From assembly GCA_964546275.1 (NCBI GenBank), contig CAZJJG010000008.1, positions 1 through 55,714 on the forward strand: a DNA stretch of 55,714 bases, given 5' to 3'. The DNA is from MED-G78 sp964546275 (GTDB taxonomy: Bacteria; Pseudomonadota; Gammaproteobacteria; Magnimaribacterales; D2472). Each line of letters starts with the position of its first letter. The first letter of the stretch is position 1. Below, in pieces: positions 46,834 to 55,714 of the stretch. Under the pieces are notes generated by a model, which was not told the origin of the DNA, made no database searches, and saw nothing but the letters and a program-made list of their open reading frames with translations. Position numbers and translations under genes: made by a program.

Positions 46834-49800
46834 ATGAGCTTAATCAACATTTTTATTGATCGACCAAGAATTTTAATACTTACCTTGGTATTTATTTTAC
46901 TTGCTGGAGCTTCTTCGTATATATCAATACCTAGACAAGAAAACCCTGAACTTGCTCAAAGATGGGGGTCTATCATTATTATCGATCCAGGATCTTCATC
47001 TGCCAGAATAGAAACACAAGTTGTTACCAAGCTTGAATCAGCACTTCAAGAAATAATAGAAATTGACGAGATAGATGTAAATATTCAGCCTGGTTCAGCG
47101 CAGATTTTAATAGAGTTTAAAGATAGTGTTACTTTTGAACTTATAGAGCAAACTTGGTCTGAAGTTTTAAATAAGATCACCCAAGTTAAGCCGCAATTAC
47201 CTGAAAGTGCATCTGTAGAGTTAATACGATCTAGCGGCCCTCCAATTTCAGTTCTCTATGCCCTGTCTTGGAAAGGCGAGGGCAAGGCTCCAATTATTTT
47301 GATGTCAAGACTGGGAGATGAGCTTAGAAGAAAATTAGCCTTTGTTAATAATACTGAAAGAACTGGTTTATTTGGCATAGCTGATGAAGAAATCTTAGTT
47401 GAGATAGATACTAATAAATTAGGGCTTCTAAATTTGTCATTAGCACAAGTTAGCCAAGCTATTTCTAATTATGACAGCAAGAAACCTATTGGAAAATTTA
47501 CTAATTCTAATGAAGAAGTTCTATTAAAAATCAAAGAAAATCTAATTAGTGTTTCTCAAATCAAAGACTTACCTATTCAAGTAATAGACGGCTATGGTGT
47601 TATCAGGCTTCAAGATATTGCGACTGTAACTAAGCAGCCACATACTCCCATTGAGGACATAGCGCTAATCAATGGCAAAAGATCAGTTCTGGTTGAAGCA
47701 AAAGCTTCCTTTGGACAAAGAATTGATCTGTATGTTGGCCAAACTGATAAAGTAGCAGATGAATTTAGATCATTACTTCCTGAGCAAATTGTTTTAGAAA
47801 ATATTTATAGCGAATCTTTCTATACAAAAAAAATGTTTGATACGCTTACTAGAAGCATAATTTTTGCAATTATTCTTGTATTAATTATCAGTTTTTTTCT
47901 TCTTGGATTAAGAGCTGCAATTATAGTCAGTGCTATTCTTCCATTCACAATATCTTTGGTCTTAATTGGTTGCAGAATTCTAGATATGCCTCTTCATCAG
48001 ACATCTATCACTGGTATTATTATTGCTTTAGGTTTATTAATTGATAATGGAATTATTGTTGTTGAAGACTACAAGCATCGTAGGTCCATTGGTTTAGAGC
48101 CAAGAGAAGCAATTAATAAGACAGTTAACCAGCTAGTTGTTCCTTTACTTGCAGCTACTTTTACAACTGTTTTTGCTTTTTTACCAATAGCAACAGGAGA
48201 AGGGCCAAGCTCAGAGTTTGTCGGCGGAATGGCAGTGACTGTAATTTTAGCTATAACATCATCACTTTTTTTAGCTCTTACTATTGTGCCAGTTTTAATG
48301 GCATATCTAGAGAAGGTAGCTTTCTTTCAAAAAATTTCTATTAATAAAAATGGATACTCTAATAAAAAATTATTAGAACAATATAGAGCTTTACTTTCAT
48401 GGGCTTATTTCAAACCAAGAAGAGCCATGAGCATTGCATTATTTTTACCTATTTTAGGCTTTGCATTATTTCAAACTATTCCTCAAGACTTCTTTCCTGC
48501 TCAAGATAGAAACATGTTTAGGGTATCTATTGAATTACCATCGAATTCAACTGTTACTGAGACAGAAGAAAAAGTTCAAGATATTAGACAGCAAATTTTA
48601 AAAACTGGAGTAGTGGATAGAGATGTTTGGTTTATTGGAAGAAAATTACCACGTATTTTATATAACGTTGTATCTGGAGATTCTCCAATAGGGTCAAATA
48701 ACTTTGCAGAAGGGGTTTACTTTGCTACAAGCTTTAAAGAGATGATGCCAATTCTTCCAAGTCTTGCAAAAAAAATTGCAAGGGATAATCCAGGAGTAGA
48801 TGTTAGGATTGATAAATTTTATTCTGGACCACCAGTTTTTGCAGCGATTGATTATTCAATTAAGGGAGATGATCCAGAAGTTCTTCAATTACTTGGAGAA
48901 AAATTAGAATTGATTATAAGCAGGGCACCAAACATTAGCTCTACTTCTGCTACAAGGTCATCATATGAAACTAATCTTGAGATAGACCTTAATAATTCAA
49001 ACATGGCTTTATCTTCTATACGAATGGAAGCTATTCTAATTGAATTAGCAGCAGCAAATAATGGGATTGTTGTAGGCTCTATGCTCGATGGCAACAAAGA
49101 TCTTCCAATAAGAGTTAAAAGCCAAGGCAGTATTGGATCAACATTAGGCGGAGTTGGATTGCTAACTTTACCTGGACCTGCAAGTGTGGACTATATAGAA
49201 AGCTTTGGAGAAACAGCGCTGACAAGAACCTCAGAATTGATCCAAAGAAATAATGGAGAAAAGAAAAATTCAGTTGAAGGCAAAATATGGACTGGAACAT
49301 TAGCTTCAGGAGCTGAAACCTCTATCAAAGATGATATCGACGCATTTAGAGAATCTTTACCCGCAGGATATATCTTAGATTCTGATGGGGAGGCTGATAC
49401 AGCTGCAGAGTCTCAAGGCCAGATCCTTTCATCAGCTGCAATTTTCTTTGTTCTTATTATTATAGGACTTGTAGCAGCCTTAAATTCTTTTAAACAAGCA
49501 GGGATCATTCTTTCAGTAGCAATCTTATGTGTTGGTCTATCTTTTGTAGGGCTAGTAGTTGGCCAACAAAACTATGGTTTTATTGCAACTGTTGGAGCTA
49601 TTGGCCTGGCAGGATTAGCTATCAATGATTCTATCGTTGTCTTATCGCATATAAAAGAAGAAGCTGAAAAAGATAACTTAACAAAAGCTCAGCTAGTTGA
49701 GGTGGTTATAAGATCTACTCGACATGTATTAACAACATCAGCAACTACCATAGGAGGATTTCTACCTCTACTATTTGCAAGTCTTTTCTTTCGACCACTT

Positions 49801-49896
49801 GCATGGGGAATGGTTGTAGGTGTTCTGGGATCTTCAATAATTGCTGTTTTTTATATACCTGCAATGTTTATTTACTTAAATAAGATCAAAACATAA
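46834..49896 (+). CDS. RND-family efflux pump, inner-membrane subunit
   Basis: This 1020-residue transporter of the AcrB/HAE type has twelve predicted membrane segments and two large periplasmic loops. In the proton relay region of segment 4 it reads LLIDNGIIVVED, so the second Asp of AcrB (Asp407-Asp408) is Asn here. In segment 10 GLAINDSIVVL has Asn-Asp where AcrB has Lys-Asn. This pairing is common in non-AcrB RND branches and does not mean loss of function. No outer-membrane gene is in the operon; the TolC at 10994-12328 is the likely partner. The exported compounds are unknown. Confidence 0.93.
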   Translation: MSLINIFIDRPRILILTLVFILLAGASSYISIPRQENPELAQRWGSIIIIDPGSSSARIETQVVTKLESALQEIIEIDEIDVNIQPGSAQILIEFKDSVTFELIEQTWSEVLNKITQVKPQLPESASVELIRSSGPPISVLYALSWKGEGKAPIILMSRLGDELRRKLAFVNNTERTGLFGIADEEILVEIDTNKLGLLNLSLAQVSQAISNYDSKKPIGKFTNSNEEVLLKIKENLISVSQIKDLPIQVIDGYGVIRLQDIATVTKQPHTPIEDIALINGKRSVLVEAKASFGQRIDLYVGQTDKVADEFRSLLPEQIVLENIYSESFYTKKMFDTLTRSIIFAIILVLIISFFLLGLRAAIIVSAILPFTISLVLIGCRILDMPLHQTSITGIIIALGLLIDNGIIVVEDYKHRRSIGLEPREAINKTVNQLVVPLLAATFTTVFAFLPIATGEGPSSEFVGGMAVTVILAITSSLFLALTIVPVLMAYLEKVAFFQKISINKNGYSNKKLLEQYRALLSWAYFKPRRAMSIALFLPILGFALFQTIPQDFFPAQDRNMFRVSIELPSNSTVTETEEKVQDIRQQILKTGVVDRDVWFIGRKLPRILYNVVSGDSPIGSNNFAEGVYFATSFKEMMPILPSLAKKIARDNPGVDVRIDKFYSGPPVFAAIDYSIKGDDPEVLQLLGEKLELIISRAPNISSTSATRSSYETNLEIDLNNSNMALSSIRMEAILIELAAANNGIVVGSMLDGNKDLPIRVKSQGSIGSTLGGVGLLTLPGPASVDYIESFGETALTRTSELIQRNNGEKKNSVEGKIWTGTLASGAETSIKDDIDAFRESLPAGYILDSDGEADTAAESQGQILSSAAIFFVLIIIGLVAALNSFKQAGIILSVAILCVGLSFVGLVVGQQNYGFIATVGAIGLAGLAINDSIVVLSHIKEEAEKDNLTKAQLVEVVIRSTRHVLTTSATTIGGFLPLLFASLFFRPLAWGMVVGVLGSSIIAVFYIPAMFIYLNKIKT

Positions 49897-49978
49897 ATAT
49901 ATTTATCGATAAGCTACATTTTAACTATTAATAGAATTCAATCTGTCATACGATGTGCAAAAACAAGAACCCTACACA

Positions 49979-50356
49979 ATGAATCCAAGAATTAAATCTG
50001 CCAATACGGCAATTCAACGTCTTTTAGATGAATCTATATTTAATGAAAATATTAGTGATTCTATGAAATATTTTCAAGATACCTCTTATCGATTTCATTT
50101 TTTATTAGCATTTATGTATCGAGTAATGAGTGGCAAGGAAACTACTCAGGAAGCTGCAATTAGAGTTGTTCCAGGTAAAAAAATTGCTTCAAGGGCGACG
50201 CGAGTAACTGAATTAAAGAAGGCTGTTAAAGCAGGCTATATAATCGAAGAGAAATCAATCAAAGATAAAAGAGCCAGAGTATATAAACCATCTGATGAAA
50301 TGTTCAGTGATTTTCTAAAAATGACGGACGATGTATTTTTTCCAGAACTTAATTAA
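49979..50356 (+). CDS. Winged-helix, MarR-like DNA-binding protein
   Basis: This is a protein of about 125 residues with a helical N-terminal part and a winged-helix-like C-terminal half (ASRATRVTELKKAVKAGYII, then EEKSIKDKRARVYKPSDEM), which resembles the recognition helix and wing of MarR proteins. The frame opens with GTG at 49955, eight codons upstream; ATG 49979 is preferred because it is the first ATG. It follows the RND pump gene on the same strand after 82 bp but need not belong to it. The target is unknown. It ends 9 bp before convergent bamD. Confidence 0.6.
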   Translation: MNPRIKSANTAIQRLLDESIFNENISDSMKYFQDTSYRFHFLLAFMYRVMSGKETTQEAAIRVVPGKKIASRATRVTELKKAVKAGYIIEEKSIKDKRARVYKPSDEMFSDFLKMTDDVFFPELN

Positions 50357-50365
50357 GCTTCTTTT

Positions 50366-51187
50366 TTATATTCCTGAGCTAGGACTCATTCCTATTAAAG
50401 ATTTCCATGACCAAGAGCTTGAATCGCTTGATTGAGTCTGAGATTTTGAAGCGTTTAGAGCAATGATGGTTTGGGTATCTTTATACAATTCAGAATAACC
50501 TAGCGACTGGTATGAAGTTGATAAAATATTCAAAGCTCTAAGGTTTTGACTAGAGTTAGGTATATTTTCTATAACATAGTTAGCCCTTCTTATAGCAGCA
50601 ACATGTGCCCCTCTTTTTATATAATAATCAGCAGCTGCCAATTCACCACTAGCTATAAGATTTCTAAGATAAACAATTCTTTGATTTGCATAAGGTGCAT
50701 ATTGGCTATCAGGGAACCTTGTCAAAAATTCAGTTAATTCTGAAAATGAATCTTTTGCTCCTGAGATATCACGTTTTGATAAATCTGTTCCAACAATTCT
50801 TACAAGGAAACCTTTATCAGCAGTAAAGCTAGATAAACCTTTCATAAAATATGCATAGTCAATATTTGGATGTCTAGGGTGTAATCTAATAAACCTTTCT
50901 GCACTTGAATGAGCAGCGTCATCTTCTGCATTCATAAAGTATGCATATATTAATTCAACTTGAGCTTGTTCTGAATATTTTCCAAAAGGGTATCGAGTTT
51001 CTATTGCAGTCAAAGAGTCAATTGCACCAAAATAATTTCCACCCTTCATTCTTCTTTGCGCTTGGTCGTAATAAATTTTTTCAGGTTGTTCAAGCTCTTG
51101 CGGTTCGCTTTTACAACTAGAAAGTATTAAAGAAGAGGCAATAACACTTATACTTAGATAAATTATAGAAACTGTTTTTTTATTCAT
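50366..51187 (-). CDS. bamD: Outer-membrane protein assembly factor BamD
   Basis: This 273-residue lipoprotein has a lipobox LSSC (Cys25) and five TPR-like repeats beginning with YDQAQRRMKGGNYFGAIDSL and including RYPFGKYSEQAQVELIYAYF, HPRHPNIDYAYFMKGLSSF and RFPDSQYAPYANQRIVYLRN. It is an essential partner of BamA in outer-membrane protein insertion. It is divergent from rluD, an arrangement known in other gammaproteobacteria. The gap of 77 bp holds both promoters. Confidence 0.95.
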   Translation of the reverse strand: MNKKTVSIIYLSISVIASSLILSSCKSEPQELEQPEKIYYDQAQRRMKGGNYFGAIDSLTAIETRYPFGKYSEQAQVELIYAYFMNAEDDAAHSSAERFIRLHPRHPNIDYAYFMKGLSSFTADKGFLVRIVGTDLSKRDISGAKDSFSELTEFLTRFPDSQYAPYANQRIVYLRNLIASGELAAADYYIKRGAHVAAIRRANYVIENIPNSSQNLRALNILSTSYQSLGYSELYKDTQTIIALNASKSQTQSSDSSSWSWKSLIGMSPSSGI

Positions 51188-51264
51188 AATTAGTATTTTA
51201 CATTTATTATCGGTAATTAAACTTTAAATTCATTATTTAGATAGAAAAATTTTATTAAAGTTCA

Positions 51265-52197
51265 ATGACTACACTATTAAAAGTTTTAGAAGATAACAAT
51301 AATATGCGCTTAGATGTTGTAGCAGCAAGAATGTTTTCTGATTATTCTAGAACACAATTAAAAAAATGGATTCTTCAAGGAAGAGTCTTAGTGAATGGTG
51401 ATATTTGTCAGCCAAAAGATTCAGTATATGAAGGCGATGAGATAGAGATTCATCCTTTAAAAGAAATCAAGGTGTCTTGGGATCCAGAAAAAATAGAGTT
51501 TGAAGTTTGCTATGAAGAAGAAGATTTTCTAATTATAAATAAACCATTTGGATTAGTTATGCATCCTGGCTCGGGTTGTTATAACGGAACGCTGGCAAAT
51601 GGACTCTTGTATAAATACCCTGAGCTCATTAATTTGCCTAGAAGCGGGATTGTTCATCGCTTAGACAAAGATACATCTGGAGTTTTAGTCGTAGCCAAAA
51701 CAGAGTCTTTTAGGAATTACTTCATTCAAGAAATGCAAGAAAGAAAAGTTATTAAAAAATATATTGCTATATCAGTCGGAGATACCATTGGAAGTTTTGA
51801 AATTAATGAACCGCTTGGAAGAGATTCTAAGAATAGAACAAAAATGGCCATTAGGAGTGATGGCAAAGAATCTATTTCATTTGTGAAGTTAATTAGTAAA
51901 TCTAACGGATATGCAATTCTTGATGTTCTAATAGAAACAGGACGAACGCATCAAATAAGAGTTCATTTAGCTTCAAAAAATTTACCAATTATTGGTGATT
52001 CCACTTATAACACTAGAAAGAAAATAGCTAAAAATACTTCTCCAGAATTAATAAAATATATAAGAGAATTTCCAAGACAGGCTCTTCATGCTGCTCATCT
52101 TTCATTCTTTCATCCTACATCAAATGAGCTTTTTGAATGGTTCATCCCTATGCCTGATGATATGAAAGAACTTGAGAATAATATCATCTTAGGATGA
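51265..52197 (+). CDS. rluD: 23S rRNA pseudouridine synthase D
   Basis: This 310-residue RluA-family enzyme makes pseudouridines in helix 69 of 23S rRNA (1911, 1915, 1917). It has an N-terminal S4 domain (RLDVVAARMFSDYSRTQLKKW) and the catalytic motif HRLDKDTSGVLVVAKT with its Asp, then GRTHQIRVHLA. RlmH, encoded at 22480-22944, then methylates one of these pseudouridines (1915), so both enzymes of that site are present. The start is an ATG with only a weak AAAG site. Confidence 0.95.
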   Translation: MTTLLKVLEDNNNMRLDVVAARMFSDYSRTQLKKWILQGRVLVNGDICQPKDSVYEGDEIEIHPLKEIKVSWDPEKIEFEVCYEEEDFLIINKPFGLVMHPGSGCYNGTLANGLLYKYPELINLPRSGIVHRLDKDTSGVLVVAKTESFRNYFIQEMQERKVIKKYIAISVGDTIGSFEINEPLGRDSKNRTKMAIRSDGKESISFVKLISKSNGYAILDVLIETGRTHQIRVHLASKNLPIIGDSTYNTRKKIAKNTSPELIKYIREFPRQALHAAHLSFFHPTSNELFEWFIPMPDDMKELENNIILG

Positions 52198-52283
52198 AGC
52201 TCATTTCAAAGAAAGTGACAAAAGACTTGTTTTTTCTAGTATAAAATAATATAAATCCCACTCTTATTTTTTTTAAGGTCCAA

Positions 52284-54020
52284 GTGAAACTTTCTGGCGG
52301 CGACATGTTACTTAGAGCTCTTCGTGAAGAGGGGGTCAAATTTATCTTTGGTTATCCTGGTGGTGCAGCATTGCATATGTACGATGCTATTTTTAGACAA
52401 AAGAAAATAGAACATATATTAGTAAGGCATGAACAAGGTGCCACTCATGCAGCTGATGGATATGCCAGAGCTACTGGAAAACCTGGGGTTGTATTTGTAA
52501 CCTCTGGTCCAGGCGCAACTAATGCTATTACGGGATTAGCTACAGCATATATGGATTCTATTCCTTTAATTGTTATATCTGGTCAGGTAGCTAGCCATCT
52601 TATCGGAACTGACTCATTTCAAGAAACAGATATGATCGGTGTCTCAAGACCAATTGTGAAACATAGCTATATTGTTCAGAAAACTGAAGACATTCCTTCA
52701 ATTATTAGCGAAGCTTTTCATATAGCAACCACTGGAAGGCCCGGACCTGTTGTTATAGATGTTCCAAAGGATATAACGGCACCTGACAATAAGGTTGAAT
52801 ATAAAAAACCAACATCTGTAAAATTAAGATCCTACCAGCCAAAAATTCATCCGCATCCTGGACAAATAAAAAAAGCAGCTAAAGCAATTCTTTCATCAGA
52901 AAGACCAGTTATTTATGCTGGAGGTGGAGCTATTATGGGTAATGCTTCAACTCAATTGAAAGCTTTAAATAAAATTTTAAATATTCCTGTTACCAATACT
53001 TTAATGGGTTTAGGTGTATATCCAGCAACAGATAAGTATTTCATGGGAATGCTAGGTATGCATGGAACCTACCAAGCAAATATGGCAATGCATAATGCTG
53101 ATTTAATCTTGGCAATAGGCGCTAGATTTGATGATCGTATAACTAATACACCTTCAAAATTTTCACCTGGCGCAAGAATTATTCATATAGATGTAGACCC
53201 AGCTTCAATTTCTAAAATAATAAATGCCGATATCCCAATTGTCGGTCAGGTAAAAGAATCTCTAGATGCTTTAATTAAAGAAATAAAGAGATCAAAGATA
53301 AAAATTGATTCCGAAGCAATCAATAAATGGAATAATCAAGTTTCAGAATGGACTAAGTTGCATGGTTTAGATCATGAGATGTATCTAAAGAAATCAAAAT
53401 CTAAAATGATCATGCCTCAAGAAGTAGTCCAACAGGTTTATCAAGTTACTAAAGGAGATGCATATGTAACTTCTGATGTTGGACAGCATCAAATGTTTGC
53501 AGCTCAATATTATCATTTCGACAAACCGAGAAGATGGATTAATTCTGGAGGGCTCGGAACTATGGGGTTTGGACTTCCTTCAGCGCTTGGAGTGAAGTTG
53601 GCATTTCCTAATAAAGAAGTTGTATGTATTACAGGTGAAGGTAGTATCCAAATGTGTATTCAGGAACTATCCACTTGTTTACAGTATGGACTTCCAGTAA
53701 AAATTATTAATATAAACAATCAAGCTTTAGGCATGGTTAGACAATGGCAAGATATGAATTATGGAGGGAGATATGCAGCCAGTACATACGAGGAGTCCTT
53801 GCCTGATTTTGTAAAATTAGCAGAGGCTTATGGACACAAGGGCTTTAAAGTAACCGAAAGAAGTAAATTAAGATCAACATTAGAAAAGGCATTTAGTCTA
53901 AAAGATAAACTTGTTTTTGTTGATGTGCATGTTGATCAATCCGAACATGTATATCCTATGCTTGTTGCTCCTAACGGAAGCATGAAAGACATGTGGTTAT
54001 CCAGAGGTAAAAAAGCATGA
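52284..54020 (+). CDS. ilvB: Acetolactate synthase large subunit
   Basis: This 578-residue ThDP-dependent enzyme performs the first step of valine, leucine and isoleucine synthesis. It has the catalytic glutamate in LVRHEQGATHAADGYAR, the FAD and dimer regions, and the ThDP/Mg motif GEGSIQMCIQELSTCLQYGLPVKIININN (partly shown). The start GTG has AAGG five bases upstream. It is thiamine pyrophosphate-dependent, which connects this pathway to the thiamine uptake operon at the other end of the window. It overlaps ilvN by 4 bp. No attenuator peptide was recognised in the 86-bp leader. Confidence 0.96.
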   Translation: MKLSGGDMLLRALREEGVKFIFGYPGGAALHMYDAIFRQKKIEHILVRHEQGATHAADGYARATGKPGVVFVTSGPGATNAITGLATAYMDSIPLIVISGQVASHLIGTDSFQETDMIGVSRPIVKHSYIVQKTEDIPSIISEAFHIATTGRPGPVVIDVPKDITAPDNKVEYKKPTSVKLRSYQPKIHPHPGQIKKAAKAILSSERPVIYAGGGAIMGNASTQLKALNKILNIPVTNTLMGLGVYPATDKYFMGMLGMHGTYQANMAMHNADLILAIGARFDDRITNTPSKFSPGARIIHIDVDPASISKIINADIPIVGQVKESLDALIKEIKRSKIKIDSEAINKWNNQVSEWTKLHGLDHEMYLKKSKSKMIMPQEVVQQVYQVTKGDAYVTSDVGQHQMFAAQYYHFDKPRRWINSGGLGTMGFGLPSALGVKLAFPNKEVVCITGEGSIQMCIQELSTCLQYGLPVKIININNQALGMVRQWQDMNYGGRYAASTYEESLPDFVKLAEAYGHKGFKVTERSKLRSTLEKAFSLKDKLVFVDVHVDQSEHVYPMLVAPNGSMKDMWLSRGKKA

Positions 54021-54505
54021 AGAGAGTTTTAGCAATGCTTGTTGAAAATAAACCAGGCGCACTTGCTAGGGTTGTAGGATTATTCCACCAAAGAGGATAT
54101 AACATTGAATCTCTTAATGTGGCTCCAGTTGATGATGGCTCATATTCTAGATTAACTGTTACTACTAGAGGCTCAGAATCAGCAGTAGAACAAATTATGA
54201 AACAGATAAATAAACTTATTGATATCATAAAAGTAGCTGACCTGACTGAAGGTGATCATCATGAGCTTGAACTTGCTTTAATAAAAGTAAATAAAGTAGC
54301 TGATATAAGTAGTCTTAAGAAAATTATTAAACCTTTAGATGGCAAGATTTTAAAAAATACTGATTCAGATTGTGTTATTTCTATTACTGGGACATCAATT
54401 GATATAAATCAACTCTTAAAAAATCTTAAAAAATATAAAATTATTGAGACCGTTAGAACAGGAACCATTGGTTTACACGAATCACAGAAAACACTAACGC
54501 TATAA
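54017..54505 (+). CDS. ilvN: Acetolactate synthase small (regulatory) subunit
   Basis: This is a 162-residue regulatory subunit. The N-terminal ACT domain starts with RVLAMLVENKPGALARVVGLFHQRGYNIESLNVAPV, and a second ALS_ss_C domain follows. It activates the large subunit and gives feedback inhibition by valine. The size and sequence are like IlvH/IlvN of the 160-residue class (ilvH type). It lies between ilvB and ilvC with a 4-bp overlap and an 11-bp gap. Confidence 0.95.
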   Translation: MKRVLAMLVENKPGALARVVGLFHQRGYNIESLNVAPVDDGSYSRLTVTTRGSESAVEQIMKQINKLIDIIKVADLTEGDHHELELALIKVNKVADISSLKKIIKPLDGKILKNTDSDCVISITGTSIDINQLLKNLKKYKIIETVRTGTIGLHESQKTLTL

Positions 54506-54516
54506 AAGGATAAAAC

Positions 54517-55560
54517 ATGAAAATATTTTATGACGATGATGCTAATTTAGACATTATTAAAGGAATGAGAGTGGCTATTATTGGCTATGGATCTCAGGGA
54601 CATGCTCATGCAAATAACCTTAATGATTCTGGAGTTAATGTAGTTGTTGGCTTGCGTTCAGGTTCTTCTTCTTGGAGTAAAGCAGAAGAAGCAGGCTTAA
54701 ATGTTGAAAATGTTGAGGAAGCGGTTATTGATTCTGACCTAGTAATGATCTTAGCGCCTGATGAATTTCAAAAAGATATTTATGAAAAACAAATTCAACC
54801 TAATTTAAAAGCAGGAGCAATATTAGCATTTGCACATGGCTTTAATATTCATTTTAATAAGATTATTCCAGATGACTCTACTAGTGTAATCATGATTGCC
54901 CCTAAAGGTCCTGGGCATACTGTTAGAAGCACATATAAAAATAGTGGAGGAGTGCCATCTTTAATTGCTATATTTAAAGATGCTATATCAGATAAACCTT
55001 TTTCAGCAAAGGACGTTGCGCTTTCATATGCCAAGGCCAATGGCGGAACAAGGGCTGGTGTCTTAGAAACTTCTTTTAGAGAAGAAACTGAAACAGACTT
55101 ATTCGGAGAACAAGCTGTCCTTTGTGGTGGGATGACTGCATTGATTAAAGCGGGATATGAAACTTTAGTTGAAGGTGGCTATAGTCCAGAAATGGCTTAT
55201 TTCGAATGCTTGCATGAAACAAAACTAATAGTAGATCTCATTTATGAGGGCGGAATAGCTAATATGCATTATTCAATCTCTAATACTGCTGAATATGGTG
55301 ATTATGTAAGCGGGCCAAAAGTTATAACTGAAGATACTAAAATTGCTATGAAAGGGATTTTAGAAAATATTCAATCTGGGAATTTTGCTAATGAATTTCT
55401 TGATGATTGCCGTCAAAGCAACGATGGATCAGGTGGTCCAACTATGAAAAGTAACAGAGAAGCAACAAAAAATCATTCAATTGAAGCAGTTGGTTCAGAG
55501 CTTAGATCAAAGATGAAATTCTTAAATACGAAGAAACTTGTAGATAAAGAAAAAAATTAA
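54517..55560 (+). CDS. ilvC: Ketol-acid reductoisomerase, class I
   Basis: This 347-residue enzyme is the second step of branched-chain amino-acid synthesis. It has the NADPH loop VAIIGYGSQGHAHANNL and the GLRSGSSSW cofactor loop, metal ligands in FGEQAVLCGG and ECLHETKLIVDLIYEGG, and a short class I length. A good ribosome site AAAGGA (54505-54510) precedes it. It is the last gene before a probable rRNA operon leader. No clear terminator separates them. Confidence 0.97.
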   Translation: MKIFYDDDANLDIIKGMRVAIIGYGSQGHAHANNLNDSGVNVVVGLRSGSSSWSKAEEAGLNVENVEEAVIDSDLVMILAPDEFQKDIYEKQIQPNLKAGAILAFAHGFNIHFNKIIPDDSTSVIMIAPKGPGHTVRSTYKNSGGVPSLIAIFKDAISDKPFSAKDVALSYAKANGGTRAGVLETSFREETETDLFGEQAVLCGGMTALIKAGYETLVEGGYSPEMAYFECLHETKLIVDLIYEGGIANMHYSISNTAEYGDYVSGPKVITEDTKIAMKGILENIQSGNFANEFLDDCRQSNDGSGGPTMKSNREATKNHSIEAVGSELRSKMKFLNTKKLVDKEKN

Positions 55561-55714
55561 AAAAAAAGCTATCTAAATAATAATTAACCGTTTAGAATAC
55601 GCGTCCGTCCTAGAGGCGGTTGTTCTTTAAAAATATTTGGTTACTCGTGTGGGTGTTCGAAATACGAGAAAAAATAATTTAGATTTTTTATAAAAATCAA
55701 CAAAACATGATAAT
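55561..55714 (+). promoter_or_regulatory. Probable rRNA operon leader with boxA
   Basis: TGTTCTTTAAAAAT (55621-55634) matches the gammaproteobacterial boxA antitermination element (E. coli TGCTCTTTAACAAT). It is followed, as in rrn leaders, by CTCGTGTGGGTGTTCG (compare GTGTGGGCACTCG), which can fold with ACGAG at 55664-55668. A -10-like TAGAAT (55593-55598) precedes a GC-rich stretch (GCGTCCGTCC), as in growth-rate-controlled rrn promoters, but no good -35 is seen. A CCGTC/GGCGG stem occupies 55605-55619. Mature 16S sequence is not reached within the window. Confidence 0.78.

Noticed and set aside
48037..48075. Loss of proton-relay aspartate in the RND pump as a sign of inactivity
   Set aside because: Asp-Asn in segment 4 with Asn-Asp in segment 10 is a common pairing in other RND branches, so the pump is probably active.
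1..55714. CRISPR arrays, insertion sequences, complete prophage and tRNA genes
   Set aside because: I looked through the intergenic spaces and found no regularly spaced repeats, transposase or phage structural genes, or tRNA-like cloverleaf sequences.

Overview
The window reads as one contiguous piece of chromosome from a streamlined, AT-rich marine gammaproteobacterium. A SAR86-type organism is the best guess. The main reasons are a green-tuned proteorhodopsin whose N-terminal half closely follows the original SAR86 protein as I remember it, thiamine salvage by a riboswitch-controlled TonB/PnuT system, very short intergenic gaps, and gammaproteobacterial gene orders (aroQ-accB-accC, trxA-rho, rsfS-rlmH-mrdA-mrdB, leuS-lptE-holA, ilvB-ilvN-ilvC). 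The taxonomic name is an inference from these features; no database was searched. No stretch over 300 bp lacks a gene. The largest gaps, about 235 bp each, lie upstream of proteorhodopsin and of parE.

Layout: 1-3585 is a TPP riboswitch followed by an overlapping TonB receptor, PnuT-type transporter and kinase operon for thiamine capture. 3596-4153 is a small gene resembling the N-terminal domain of a phage-type integrase, with five 9-bp repeats at its start. 4188-9644 holds an SDR, a nitroreductase, proteorhodopsin behind a Fur-like operator, and a divergent DUF4212/sodium-solute symporter/SGNH hydrolase operon. 9706-21592 is housekeeping: coaD, mutM, tolC, parE-parC, argD, PPi-type phosphofructokinase, mpl and a Lon-N protein. 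22133-28875 is a cell-wall elongation operon (rsfS, rlmH, mrdA, mrdB, a LysM-containing mltB, dacA, dat) running head-on into leuS-lptE-holA (28868-32740).

32733-35433 is accC-accB-aroQ preceded by a DsbD reduced to its N-terminal domain. 35490-42493 carries an esterase, a YejF-like ABC ATPase, ilvD, hemB, trxA and rho. 42486-44684 is rsmD-hemC-hemD. 44688-49896 holds a DUF4399 protein, a TetR repressor and a divergent RND efflux operon. 49955-52197 has a winged-helix protein, bamD and rluD. 52284-55560 is ilvB-ilvN-ilvC. The last 154 bp look like the boxA leader of an rRNA operon whose 16S gene lies just beyond the window.

How the parts work together: the strongest regulatory signal is a 19-bp palindrome present twice between tetR and the RND pump and once, with 17 of 19 identities, at the promoter of tolC 33 kb away. 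A single TetR repressor probably controls all three layers of a tripartite efflux pump from two loci. The other regulatory signals are a TPP aptamer whose 3' end contains the ribosome binding site of the TonB gene, and a 15-bp Fur-type palindrome in front of proteorhodopsin. Six of ten convergent gene pairs overlap at their stop codons, and only one clear intrinsic terminator was found, which suggests heavy use of Rho or of overlapping antisense 3' ends.
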